This document shows, in pieces, positions 1-8,547 of a stretch of DNA of 64,000 nucleotides (its first letter is position 1; every line of letters starts with the position of its first letter). The notes under the pieces were generated by a model that saw nothing but the letters and a program-made list of their open reading frames with translations, was not told where the DNA came from and made no database searches. The stretch comes from Njordibacter sp937773555 (GTDB lineage Bacteria > Pseudomonadota > Gammaproteobacteria > Pseudomonadales > Balneatricaceae), in assembly GCF_047730085.1 (NCBI RefSeq), contig NZ_CP159830.1, forward strand, positions 1 through 64,000, read 5' to 3'. A program made the translations under genes and the position numbers.

Positions 1-100
1 TAACTTTGGGCAGTTGGTGATAAAATGATCCACTTGGTGTGTTAGCTTAAGGCTACTCTGCCGGCTTTAAAAATTTAGTTTAATTTGGCTCTAGTAAAAA
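1..100. other. Region upstream of dnaA, no recognisable DnaA boxes
   Basis: This is the leader of dnaA, cut by the window edge. I looked on both strands for TTATNCACA-type DnaA boxes and found none, so if the origin is upstream of dnaA as in Pseudomonas it lies outside the window. AT-rich stretches are present around 68-90 but no confident promoter can be called. Confidence 0.4.
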
Positions 101-1543
101 ATGTCTCTAGCAATTTGGCAACAATGTTTGGCGTGTCTTCAGGATGAACTGCCTAGTCAGCAGTTTAATACGTGGATTCGACCCTTAAAAATCCAAGAAG
201 ATGGCCGAGTTATTCAGCTTTTGGCACCTAATCGTTTCGTTCAAGACTGGGTTAGAGATAAATACTTTTCTAGAATACGTGAGCTAGTTGCTGATTACGC
301 CACAGACGCTACCCAAGATGTAGAGCTGCTGGTGAGCTCCCCAAAAGACGCGTTAACAGCTGTGGCTCAGGGACCTACTATTATTACTCCAGCCAGCTTT
401 GTGCCAACTGCACCGCCAGCTGTGGCACCTATGCCTAGGCGTTCTAGCACAATTATTCAGCCACAGTTTAACGTCGAGCCTAGCCCAGAGCGTGTTGTTC
501 AAGTTGAAGGCTCTGTCCGTCATCAAAGTTATTTAAACCGAGCATTTACTTTCTCAAGTTTTGTTCAAGGTAAGTCAAACCAGCTGGCCTTAGCTGCGGC
601 TAAACAGGTTGCGGAAAACCCTGGTAGTTCTTACAACCCCCTATTTCTTTATGGTGGCGTGGGTTTAGGTAAAACGCATTTAATGCATGCGGTTGGAGCG
701 GCACTAATCGAACGAAATCCGAATGCAAAAGTAGTCTATTTACATTCGGAGCGCTTTGTTGCCGACATGGTTAAGGCTTTACAGCTTAATGCGATCAACG
801 AATTTAAGCGTTTTTATCGTTCAGTTGATGCCTTGTTGATAGATGATATACAATTCTTTGCAGGGAAAGAGCGTTCACAAGAAGAATTTTTTCACACCTT
901 TAACGCCCTTTTGGAAAGCGGTCAACAGATGATCTTGACCTGTGACCGTTATCCCAAAGAGATAGTCGGTCTAGAGGATCGTCTGAAGTCGCGTTTTGGC
1001 TGGGGCCTAACTGTGGCGGTTGAGCCGCCTGAGCTCGAAACTCGGGTTGCCATTCTGATGAAAAAAGCGGCTGAAGGGAATATCGCTCTGCCAGAGGATG
1101 CGGCCTTTTTTCTTGCAAAAAAGATTCGTTCCAACGTGCGAGAGCTAGAAGGCGCCCTTAAGCGTGTGGTTGCAAACTCGCACTTTACGGGTGAGGCGAT
1201 TTCCACGCCCTTTATTCAAGAATCTTTGCGGGATTTATTGGCGTTGCAAGATCGTAAGGTGAGTATTGATAATATCCAGAAAACTGTTGCAAGCTACTAT
1301 AAAATTAAAATTGCTGATATCTTGTCAAAGCGTCGCTCACGTTCAGTGGCGCGCCCGCGTCAGCTAGCGATGGCTTTGGCAAAAGAACTGACGAACCATA
1401 GCTTGCCAGAGATTGGTGATGCGTTTGGAGGGCGGGACCATACAACAGTGTTGCATGCATGCCGGAAAATAAAAGAATTACGAGAAGCAGATCGTGACAT
1501 TCACGATGATTATGATAACTTGTATCGCTCATTAACTGTCTAA
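101..1543 (+). CDS. dnaA: Chromosomal replication initiator protein DnaA
   Basis: DnaA is the AAA+ ATPase that binds DnaA boxes, melts oriC and loads the replicative helicase. The 480-residue protein has the full four-domain layout: N-terminal domain I (about 1-85, with the WIRPL signature), a proline-rich linker to about 130, the AAA+ domain with Walker A GGVGLGKTH near 185-193 and Walker B LLIDDIQFF near 245-253, and the C-terminal helix-turn-helix with the DnaA-box signature GGRDHTTVLHACRKI near 443-457. Length is normal. It leads the dnaA-dnaN-recF-gyrB cluster with 42 bp before dnaN. Identification is certain from sequence and context. Confidence 0.98.
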   Translation: MSLAIWQQCLACLQDELPSQQFNTWIRPLKIQEDGRVIQLLAPNRFVQDWVRDKYFSRIRELVADYATDATQDVELLVSSPKDALTAVAQGPTIITPASFVPTAPPAVAPMPRRSSTIIQPQFNVEPSPERVVQVEGSVRHQSYLNRAFTFSSFVQGKSNQLALAAAKQVAENPGSSYNPLFLYGGVGLGKTHLMHAVGAALIERNPNAKVVYLHSERFVADMVKALQLNAINEFKRFYRSVDALLIDDIQFFAGKERSQEEFFHTFNALLESGQQMILTCDRYPKEIVGLEDRLKSRFGWGLTVAVEPPELETRVAILMKKAAEGNIALPEDAAFFLAKKIRSNVRELEGALKRVVANSHFTGEAISTPFIQESLRDLLALQDRKVSIDNIQKTVASYYKIKIADILSKRRSRSVARPRQLAMALAKELTNHSLPEIGDAFGGRDHTTVLHACRKIKELREADRDIHDDYDNLYRSLTV

Positions 1544-1585
1544 GCCGATAGTCTGCCGAACCCGAACCGTTAACAGGATTGTAGT

Positions 1586-2689
1586 ATGAAATTTACCATC
1601 AGCCGAGAAGCCTTTTTAAAACCCTTAGTGTTAGTTGCGGGTGTTGTTGAGAGGCGTCAAACCTTGCCTGTACTGGCCAACATATTGGTCGTGGTGGAGG
1701 GTGACCAACTGACGCTTACAGGTACCGATCTAGAAGTAGAGTTGGTGGGGCGTGTCAGCTTAGATCAAGCTGGCGAAGATGGTGGGGTGACTATCCCGGC
1801 ACGTAAACTGATGGACATTTGCAAGTCGCTTCCCGATCACGCCATGATTGAAGTGATGCAAAATGAAGAGCATGTTTTGGTACGTTCTGCGCGTAGTAAA
1901 TTTAAGTTATCCACATTACCAGCCACAGATTTTCCTAACGTCGAAGACAGCCCCGAGTCATTCGAATTTGAGGTGCCTCAAATGGCCCTCAAACAGCTGG
2001 TAGATCAAACTGGTTTCGCGATGGCCCAGCAAGATGTACGTTACTACCTAAACGGTATGTTGTTTGAAATTAAAGATAGCCAATTGCGGACCGTGGCTAC
2101 TGATGGACACCGTTTGGCAACGAGTTTTATGCCAGTTGGCTTGCCAGATCAAGCAGCTCAGCAATTGATCGTCCCACGTAAGGGCGTGTTGGAATTAGCG
2201 CGCTTAATGACAGAAGAAGATTCCACTGTACGGTTGGTTATTGGTGCCAGTCACATCCGGGCATTCACTAACGAGTTCATCTTTACGTCTAAACTCGTTG
2301 ACGGTAAGTTTCCAGATTATGAGCGCGTATTGCCACGTAATGGCGACAAGATCGTGTTAGTTGATCGTTTGGCGATGAGAGGTGTGTTGAGTCGTGCAGC
2401 CATACTGTCCAATGAAAAATACCGTGGTGTACGAATGACAGTGAGTGATACAAACCTTCAGGTTGTGGCAAATAATCCTGAACAAGAAGAGGCTGAAGAA
2501 AGCCTTATGGTTGATTACCAAGGTGCTCAAATTGAAATTGGATTTAACGTTGGCTACGTGCTCGATGTACTCAATGTATTACACAGCGATCAGGTGAAAA
2601 TGACCTTAAGTGATTCTAATTCTAGTGCTCTACTGGCTGATGGTGGTAGCGGTGCTGCACAGTATGTCATTATGCCCATGCGCCTGTAA
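1586..2689 (+). CDS. dnaN: DNA polymerase III beta sliding clamp
   Basis: DnaN forms the ring-shaped dimeric clamp that tethers DNA polymerase III and repair factors to DNA. The 367-residue product has the usual length and three repeated clamp folds. It starts MKFTISREAFLKPL, carries the TDGHRLA motif near residue 173, and ends in the typical YVIMPMRL tail, which forms part of the partner-binding cleft. It follows dnaA by 42 bp and precedes recF by 99 bp, a gap that holds DnaA-box-like sites. Identification is certain; co-transcription with dnaA is inferred from spacing. Confidence 0.98.
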   Translation: MKFTISREAFLKPLVLVAGVVERRQTLPVLANILVVVEGDQLTLTGTDLEVELVGRVSLDQAGEDGGVTIPARKLMDICKSLPDHAMIEVMQNEEHVLVRSARSKFKLSTLPATDFPNVEDSPESFEFEVPQMALKQLVDQTGFAMAQQDVRYYLNGMLFEIKDSQLRTVATDGHRLATSFMPVGLPDQAAQQLIVPRKGVLELARLMTEEDSTVRLVIGASHIRAFTNEFIFTSKLVDGKFPDYERVLPRNGDKIVLVDRLAMRGVLSRAAILSNEKYRGVRMTVSDTNLQVVANNPEQEEAEESLMVDYQGAQIEIGFNVGYVLDVLNVLHSDQVKMTLSDSNSSALLADGGSGAAQYVIMPMRL

Positions 2690-2743
2690 ATGAGGTTGAA
2701 CTCTAGGCCATTTTATAGCTCTGAAGAGTTTAATGGGCACAAG

Positions 2744-2752
2744 TTATGCACA
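2744..2752 (+). promoter_or_regulatory. DnaA-box-like site TTATGCACA
   Basis: The nonamer TTATGCACA fits the relaxed DnaA box consensus TTATNCACA exactly. It lies in the dnaN-recF gap, 14 bp before a second related site. Function as a DnaA binding site is inferred. Confidence 0.6.
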
Positions 2753-2766
2753 CCTTGTTATAGGTG

Positions 2767-2775
2767 TTGTCCACA
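2767..2775 (+). promoter_or_regulatory. DnaA-box-like site TTGTCCACA
   Basis: TTGTCCACA differs from the strict DnaA box TTATCCACA at one position and sits immediately before the recF start. Together with the site at 2744 it makes a two-box cluster in the dnaN-recF gap, plausibly for regulation or replication control. Confidence 0.5.
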
Positions 2776-2788
2776 GGTGAAGTAGCTT

Positions 2789-3877
2789 ATGTCTGTTCAG
2801 CAGTTAAGCATCCAGCGGTTGCGTAATTTGCTTCACGTTGACCTTCATTTTGACGACGGCATCAACTTACTTTACGGGCTTAATGCCAGTGGTAAGACGA
2901 GTGTTTTAGAAGCCGTCCACATGCTTGGTTTAGGGCGCTCTTTTCGTAGCCTTAAGTTGGCTTCTGTCATTGCTCAAGGTCACGCAGATTGCCTGCTATT
3001 CGCCAAGGTAAAAAACCCCCAAGGTGTGACCGATTCTTTGGGCATGATTCGCCGCCTCGATGGTGATCATGGTGTGCGGCTCAACGGCGAAAACCTTTCC
3101 TCAGTTGCAGAGCTTGCAAACCTGCTACCCATTCAACTGATTGACCCCAATAGTGCTCGCTTAATAGAGGCTGGACCGAGTGTGCGTCGGCAATATTTAG
3201 ATTGGGGGGTATATCATCATAATGGGAGTTTTTTTGGTCTGTGGAAACAGGCTCAACGGTTGCTAAAACAGCGTAACAGTGCCTTGAAATGTGGTACAAT
3301 GAGAGACGACGTAAGGGCTAGTTTTGACCCTGCCTTGGCAGATGTTGTTGAGCAGCTAAACAGCCTCAGAGAGGGTTATTTGAAGCTCCTTGAGCCAGTA
3401 TTCTTTGAGCTTCTTTCGGGTTTGGTAGATTTGCCGGACTTAAAGGTAGGATTTTATTCGGGTTGGTCTGCTAATCGAAACTATGCAGATATCCTTGAAG
3501 AAACCTTAGACCGAGACTTGCAGCTAGGCTATACCCAGCGAGGGCCTCAGCGGGCAGATCTTAAGTTAACTTTGAATGGGGTAAATGCCGCAGAGCGCTT
3601 ATCTCGTGGGCAACAAAAGCTAGTCGTTGTTGCGCTTAAGCTTGCCCAGGGCAAGCTGCTGAGTAAGGCTGAGGGTCGAAAGTGTGTTTTTTTGGTTGAT
3701 GATCTCGCTGCTGAACTAGATTTGTCTCATCGTCGAGAGATATGCCAGCAGTTAGTGAACCTAGATACTCAGGTGTTTGTCACCAGTGTTGGGCCAAATG
3801 AGCTTACAGGCTGTTGGCCAGAAGAAGCAAAAGTAAAAATGTTTCACGTGAAACACGGACAAGTAAGCCAGGAATAA
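2789..3877 (+). CDS. recF: DNA replication and repair protein RecF
   Basis: RecF is an SMC-like ATPase that, with RecO and RecR, loads RecA at single-strand gaps. The 362-residue protein has Walker A GLNASGKTS near residue 31, the ABC-type signature LSRGQQKL near 271 and a Walker B region FLVDDLAAELD near 302, all intact. Length is normal. The C-terminal codons for MFHVKH create a perfect parS-type palindrome at 3840-3855, so the end of the reading frame may be constrained at DNA level as well as protein level. Located 99 bp after dnaN and 54 bp before gyrB, the ancestral order. Confidence 0.97.
   Translation: MSVQQLSIQRLRNLLHVDLHFDDGINLLYGLNASGKTSVLEAVHMLGLGRSFRSLKLASVIAQGHADCLLFAKVKNPQGVTDSLGMIRRLDGDHGVRLNGENLSSVAELANLLPIQLIDPNSARLIEAGPSVRRQYLDWGVYHHNGSFFGLWKQAQRLLKQRNSALKCGTMRDDVRASFDPALADVVEQLNSLREGYLKLLEPVFFELLSGLVDLPDLKVGFYSGWSANRNYADILEETLDRDLQLGYTQRGPQRADLKLTLNGVNAAERLSRGQQKLVVVALKLAQGKLLSKAEGRKCVFLVDDLAAELDLSHRREICQQLVNLDTQVFVTSVGPNELTGCWPEEAKVKMFHVKHGQVSQE
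3840..3855. promoter_or_regulatory. parS: parS centromere-like site inside recF
   Basis: TGTTTCACGTGAAACA is a perfect 16-bp palindrome identical to the canonical chromosomal parS motif recognised by ParB. It lies inside the last codons of recF, close to the expected origin. ParA/ParB are not in the window. A second site lies at 6448. Confidence 0.88.
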
Positions 3878-3931
3878 TCTTTTGTTTAGGATTGGCTGTA
3901 AATATATAAGAAATTGACTTCGGAGTAATTA

Positions 3932-6349
3932 ATGAGCGAAGAGAGAGTGTACGATTCGTCCAGTATCAAGGTCCTTAAAGGATTAGACGCAGTGCGTAAG
4001 CGCCCTGGTATGTATATTGGTGATACGGACGACGGCACAGGCTTACACCATATGGTGTTTGAAATTGTCGATAACTGTATCGATGAGGCTCTAGCTGGTC
4101 ATTGTAGTGAAGTTAGCGTAACTATCCAGTCTGACGACACGGTTACGGTTGTTGATGATGGGCGTGGTATCCCAGTAGACATTCATAAGGAAGAAGGGGT
4201 GTCAGCCGCTGAAGTAATTATGACTGTGCTGCACGCTGGTGGTAAATTCGATGACAATAGTTATAAGGTCTCTGGTGGCCTGCACGGTGTTGGTGTAAGT
4301 GTAGTGAACGCTCTGTCTACCGAGCTTAAACTAACGATTCGTCGTAATGGCCAAGTTCACGAGCAGATCTACCACCATGGTGTGCCACAGGCGCCATTAG
4401 CCGTGGTTGGTAAAACTGAAGGTACAGGTACCACATGTACCTTTACAGCATCGCCTGATACGTTTACAAACATTATGTTTCATTTCGATCTTCTCGCAAA
4501 GCGCTTACGTGAGCTTTCATTCCTTAATTCTGGTGTGGCGATTCGCCTTAAAGACGAGCGGTCTGGCAGGGAAGAGCTCTTTTGTTACGAGGGTGGTGTT
4601 GCTGCGTTTGTAGAGTATTTAAATGCTAATAAGACGCCAATTAATAAGTGTATGCACTTTAATACCATGCACGCTGATGGTGTTGGTGTTGAGGTTGCAT
4701 TACAGTGGAACGATTCTTTCCAAGAAAGCATTCACTGCTTTACTAACAATATCCCACAGCGAGATGGCGGAACTCACCTGAGTGGTTTTCGTTCGGCCCT
4801 TACTCGTACCCTAAACAACTATATTGAGGCAGAGTCAGCGCAGAAAAAGTCTAAGGTCTCTACCTCCGGTGATGATGCACGAGAAGGCTTAACTGCGATC
4901 ATTTCTGTTAAGGTGCCAGATCCCAAGTTCTCATCACAAACTAAAGATAAGTTAGTTTCATCTGAAGTTAAATCAGCTGTTGAGCAAGAACTAGGACGCT
5001 GCCTGTCTGATTTTTTACAAGAGCATCCACAGGAGGCTCGGGTAATAGTTGGTAAAATGATTGATGCTGCCAGAGCGAGAGAAGCGGCCAGAAGAGCGCG
5101 GGATATGACTCGCCGTAAGGGTGTTTTAGATATTGCGGGCCTACCTGGAAAGTTAGCAGACTGCCAAGAAAAAGACCCTGGTCTTTCTGAAATTTACCTA
5201 GTGGAAGGAGACTCTGCCGGGGGCTCCGCAAAGCAAGGGCGTAATCGTCGGACTCAGGCTATCCTTCCATTAAAGGGTAAAATTCTTAACGTAGAGAAGG
5301 CTCGCTTTGATAAGATGCTTTCTTCGGTAGAAGTTGGCACTTTAATCACTGCGTTAGGGTGTGGTATTGGCCGAGACGAATTTAATATTGAAAAATTACG
5401 CTATCACAGTGTCATTATTATGACGGATGCTGACGTCGATGGTGCCCATATTCGCACTTTATTACTGACTTTTTTCTTCCGTCATTTACCTAAGGTCATT
5501 GAAAATGGCCACTTGTTTATTGCTCAACCGCCACTCTATAAGGTTAAGAAAGGTAAGCAAGAACAGTATCTAAAAGATGATCCAGCTCTTGATGGGTTTC
5601 TTCTACAAGGTGCAATGGATGGTGCATCTTTGCATACTAGTGCAAGCGCACCAGCAATTTCTGGCACGGGCTTAGAAAGCTTAGCCGTTCAATATCGCCA
5701 AGTAATGGCAACGGTAAAGCGAGTAGAGCGCATCATCCCCGCTGTAATCTTGAACCAAATGATTTACGCACCAGTATTAACCTTAGAGGAGCTTCATGAT
5801 CAAGATAAGGTCGCAGGCTGGTTAGATTCGATCTTGGCATGTTTGGAAGAGCAGGAAGTAGGTGGTGCGATGTACGACGGGCAGGTAAGAGGGAACCCAG
5901 AGCGAGATGGGTATTTGCCAATGATTACGATCATAACCCATGGCATCGATGAAGATTATATGGTCAGCTTCGATTTCTTCAGCTCTGCTGAATACCGCTC
6001 AATTGTGGCTCTTAACGGTGCGTTGTCTGGGTTATTAGAAAAAGATGGTTACTTTAAGCGTGGCGAAAAGACTTTTCCAACTGAAACATTTGCTCTTGGT
6101 TTGGCTTGGCTAATGAAGGAAGCCCGCCGGGGCCTTGCTGTTCAGCGCTATAAAGGTTTGGGCGAAATGAACCCAGGGCAATTGTGGGAAACTACTATGG
6201 ACCCAGAACAACGTCGTATGTTGTGTGTCACCATAGATGACGCCATCGCTGCAGACCAGATGTTCACAACACTTATGGGTGATGATGTTGAGCCGCGTCG
6301 ATTATTCATTGAAGAGAATGCGTTGAAAGTGGCCAACCTAGATTTCTAA
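3932..6349 (+). CDS. gyrB: DNA gyrase subunit B
   Basis: GyrB is the ATPase subunit of gyrase, which with GyrA introduces negative supercoils. The 805-residue protein contains the GHKL ATPase domain (the RPGMYIGD and DNCIDEALAGH regions near the N terminus), the transducer domain with QTKDKL, and the TOPRIM metal-binding motifs EGDSAGG near residue 424 and DADVDGAH near 498. The C-terminal signature QRYKGLGEMNP is near 735. Its length of about 800 residues matches gammaproteobacterial GyrB with the usual C-terminal insertion. It starts after a CGGAG ribosome site and ends before a strong terminator. Confidence 0.98.
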   Translation: MSEERVYDSSSIKVLKGLDAVRKRPGMYIGDTDDGTGLHHMVFEIVDNCIDEALAGHCSEVSVTIQSDDTVTVVDDGRGIPVDIHKEEGVSAAEVIMTVLHAGGKFDDNSYKVSGGLHGVGVSVVNALSTELKLTIRRNGQVHEQIYHHGVPQAPLAVVGKTEGTGTTCTFTASPDTFTNIMFHFDLLAKRLRELSFLNSGVAIRLKDERSGREELFCYEGGVAAFVEYLNANKTPINKCMHFNTMHADGVGVEVALQWNDSFQESIHCFTNNIPQRDGGTHLSGFRSALTRTLNNYIEAESAQKKSKVSTSGDDAREGLTAIISVKVPDPKFSSQTKDKLVSSEVKSAVEQELGRCLSDFLQEHPQEARVIVGKMIDAARAREAARRARDMTRRKGVLDIAGLPGKLADCQEKDPGLSEIYLVEGDSAGGSAKQGRNRRTQAILPLKGKILNVEKARFDKMLSSVEVGTLITALGCGIGRDEFNIEKLRYHSVIIMTDADVDGAHIRTLLLTFFFRHLPKVIENGHLFIAQPPLYKVKKGKQEQYLKDDPALDGFLLQGAMDGASLHTSASAPAISGTGLESLAVQYRQVMATVKRVERIIPAVILNQMIYAPVLTLEELHDQDKVAGWLDSILACLEEQEVGGAMYDGQVRGNPERDGYLPMITIITHGIDEDYMVSFDFFSSAEYRSIVALNGALSGLLEKDGYFKRGEKTFPTETFALGLAWLMKEARRGLAVQRYKGLGEMNPGQLWETTMDPEQRRMLCVTIDDAIAADQMFTTLMGDDVEPRRLFIEENALKVANLDF

Positions 6350-6373
6350 CACATCCCTTAAAATCTGTAACAT

Positions 6374-6402
6374 CAAAAAAGCCTCCAAGTGGAGGCTTTT
6401 TT
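6374..6402. terminator. Bidirectional terminator after gyrB
   Basis: AAAAAAGCCTCC, loop AAGT, GGAGGCTTTTTT: an 8+ bp GC stem flanked by A and T runs, so it can work for gyrB on the plus strand and for glyS on the minus strand. Confidence 0.9.
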
Positions 6403-6447
6403 ATGGGCTGCAGACAGTGAGGTCAGATTTACTGCAGCCAATCTAAT

Positions 6448-6463
6448 TGTTCCACGTGAAACA
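6448..6463. promoter_or_regulatory. parS: parS centromere-like site between gyrB and glyS
   Basis: TGTTCCACGTGAAACA matches the parS consensus TGTTNCACGTGAAACA. It is intergenic, about 2.6 kb from the copy in recF. Flanking bases extend the symmetry (ATTG and CAAT). The pairing of two sites near the origin supports a ParABS segregation system in this organism. Confidence 0.85.
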
Positions 6464-6495
6464 ATTAAATTGGTTGACGCTTCGTTGCTTTGGCT

Positions 6496-8547
6496 CTAAT
6501 GGGCGAGTAAGCTAATATCAGCCACACGGCCAAGCTCAACCTCCAGTTCTGCAAGCAGTGCTAGGCGGTTATTCTTTAGACTATCGTCATCACTCATCAC
6601 CATGATTTCTGAAAAGAATTGATCAAGTGGCTTGGCCAGTTGGGCAAGGCCTTGCAACGCGCTATGATAATTGCCTTGCGCAATAACAACCAAATTGTTC
6701 TGCATAACGTTTTCCAATGAATCAGCCAATACAACTTCAGCTGACTCCTTCAGCAATGACCGGTTAAACGCATTGTTACCTCTGCCATTCTTGCCAAGGA
6801 TATTACCTACACGTTTATTACTCGCCGAGAGCGCAGGTGCCGTATCAAGCTTTACAAACTCACTAACCGCCTGCACACGACGATCAAAATCTAAGGGAGA
6901 ATTGGATTTGTTTTGCATTACCGCCAAATAAATATCGATTGCTACATTTTGGTCCTCATAATATGCCCGCAAACGATCAAAAATAAACCCAAGTAACTGT
7001 GGTCGAAGTTTTTCTAGGGGTATAGCTAAGTCCTTATGCAGAGCATAAGAGCGATCAAGCAAGCTCGATAAATTGAGCTCTAAGTCTTGTTCAATAATAA
7101 TTCGTAACAGGCCTACTGTGGCTCGGCGCAAAGCATAAGGGTCTTTACTGCCAGTGGGGGGTTGCCCAATACCAAATAGTCCAACCAAGGTATCTAACCT
7201 ATCGGCGATAGCAACTGCACTTGCGATAGAAGACTCAGGTAAACGGTCGCCGGCAAATTTAGGCCAATAGTGTTGTTCCAGCGCTGCCGCAACTACAGGA
7301 TTCTCGCCATCATTAAGAGCATAAACGTGGCCCATAAGGCCTTGTAAATCGCTAAATTCAAGTACCATATCAGTATTAAGGTCAGCTTTAGACAATGTGG
7401 CCGCACGCGCGGCTAGTGCACTGTCTGTACCAATTAGGCTAGCGATTGCACTAGATAACTTAGCCACTCGCTGGGTTTTGTCGAGCACAGTACCTAGCTT
7501 TGCCTGAAATACGACCTTACCTAATGCTTTGTTACGGCTTTCAAGTGTGGTCTTTTTGTCGGTTTCAAAGAAAAACCCAGCATCTGCAAGACGGGGCCGA
7601 ATAACTCGTTCATTACCGGCAATGACCTTCGTGGCATCATTACTGATAATATTACTAACGGTAAGGAAAAGTGGCAAAATATCACCCTTACTATCCACGA
7701 AATGGAAGTATTTTTGATGTTCCTTCATGGACGAAATCAAGGCCTGTGCGGGCACTTCTAAAAAGGTTTTGTCAAAGCGCCCAGTTAAACACACGGGCCA
7801 TTCTACAAGCCCCGTGACCTCATCGAGTAACTTTTCATCGATTACAGCCGTCGCATTAAACTGTTGAGCCTGCTCTAATATCTGAGATCGGATCATAGCT
7901 TTTCGTTCATTAAAGCTAACAATAACGTGGCCTTGTGTGCGCAGTTGTTCTGCATAGCTTGATGCAGAGTTAATAATAATGGCGCCTTCGCTATGAAAAC
8001 GATGGCCACGGCTAGAATGGCCATTAGTTAGATCAAATAACTGAGTATTTACAAGTTCGTTACCCAACGAAAGGATAAACCATTGGACTGGTCGGACGAA
8101 TTCATTACGTGATGATCCCCAGCGCATACGTTTGGCGATCGGTAGGTCAGCTAAGGCTTGATGGATGACTGCTGCCAAAAGCTCCAACGTTTTGGAACCC
8201 TTAATCTGTCGATCAAACTCGTAATATTGCCCCTTATCTGTCTCAACAATCGTTAAATCGGTTAGGGCAACGTTACAAGACCGGGCGAAGCCTAAAACTG
8301 CCTTTTCTGGGGCTTTGACAGAAGGGCCACGACGACTTTCTTGGCGCTCAGCCTGCTGAACTTCTAGAGCCTCAATAATAACAGTTAAACGCCGAGGGGT
8401 GGCATAAGGTGTCACTGTGCCGTGAGCCAATCCAAGGTCCTTTAGTTGCTTGGTAATGCTAGACTCTAGCGCTTTAGACAAGGTTATTAGGGACTTAGGC
8501 GGCAATTCTTCAGTACCTAATTCAAACAAAAAGTCAGCATGGCTCAT
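6496..8547 (-). CDS. glyS: Glycyl-tRNA synthetase beta subunit
   Basis: GlyS is the large subunit of the alpha2-beta2 bacterial glycyl-tRNA synthetase and contributes tRNA recognition. The 683-residue product starts with the family hallmark FLFELGTEELPPK, includes the MKEHQKYF segment in the middle, the HD-like region around LEQHYWPKFAGDRLP, and the GIGQPPTGSKDPYALRR motif, with a C-terminal anticodon-binding region. Length is normal. Its start codon overlaps the end of glyQ by 4 bp, indicating translational coupling in a glyQS operon. Confidence 0.97.
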   Translation of the reverse strand: MSHADFLFELGTEELPPKSLITLSKALESSITKQLKDLGLAHGTVTPYATPRRLTVIIEALEVQQAERQESRRGPSVKAPEKAVLGFARSCNVALTDLTIVETDKGQYYEFDRQIKGSKTLELLAAVIHQALADLPIAKRMRWGSSRNEFVRPVQWFILSLGNELVNTQLFDLTNGHSSRGHRFHSEGAIIINSASSYAEQLRTQGHVIVSFNERKAMIRSQILEQAQQFNATAVIDEKLLDEVTGLVEWPVCLTGRFDKTFLEVPAQALISSMKEHQKYFHFVDSKGDILPLFLTVSNIISNDATKVIAGNERVIRPRLADAGFFFETDKKTTLESRNKALGKVVFQAKLGTVLDKTQRVAKLSSAIASLIGTDSALAARAATLSKADLNTDMVLEFSDLQGLMGHVYALNDGENPVVAAALEQHYWPKFAGDRLPESSIASAVAIADRLDTLVGLFGIGQPPTGSKDPYALRRATVGLLRIIIEQDLELNLSSLLDRSYALHKDLAIPLEKLRPQLLGFIFDRLRAYYEDQNVAIDIYLAVMQNKSNSPLDFDRRVQAVSEFVKLDTAPALSASNKRVGNILGKNGRGNNAFNRSLLKESAEVVLADSLENVMQNNLVVIAQGNYHSALQGLAQLAKPLDQFFSEIMVMSDDDSLKNNRLALLAELEVELGRVADISLLAH

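Noticed and set aside
1544..1585. oriC in the dnaA-dnaN gap
   Set aside because: The gap is 42 bp with no DnaA box or AT-rich unwinding element.
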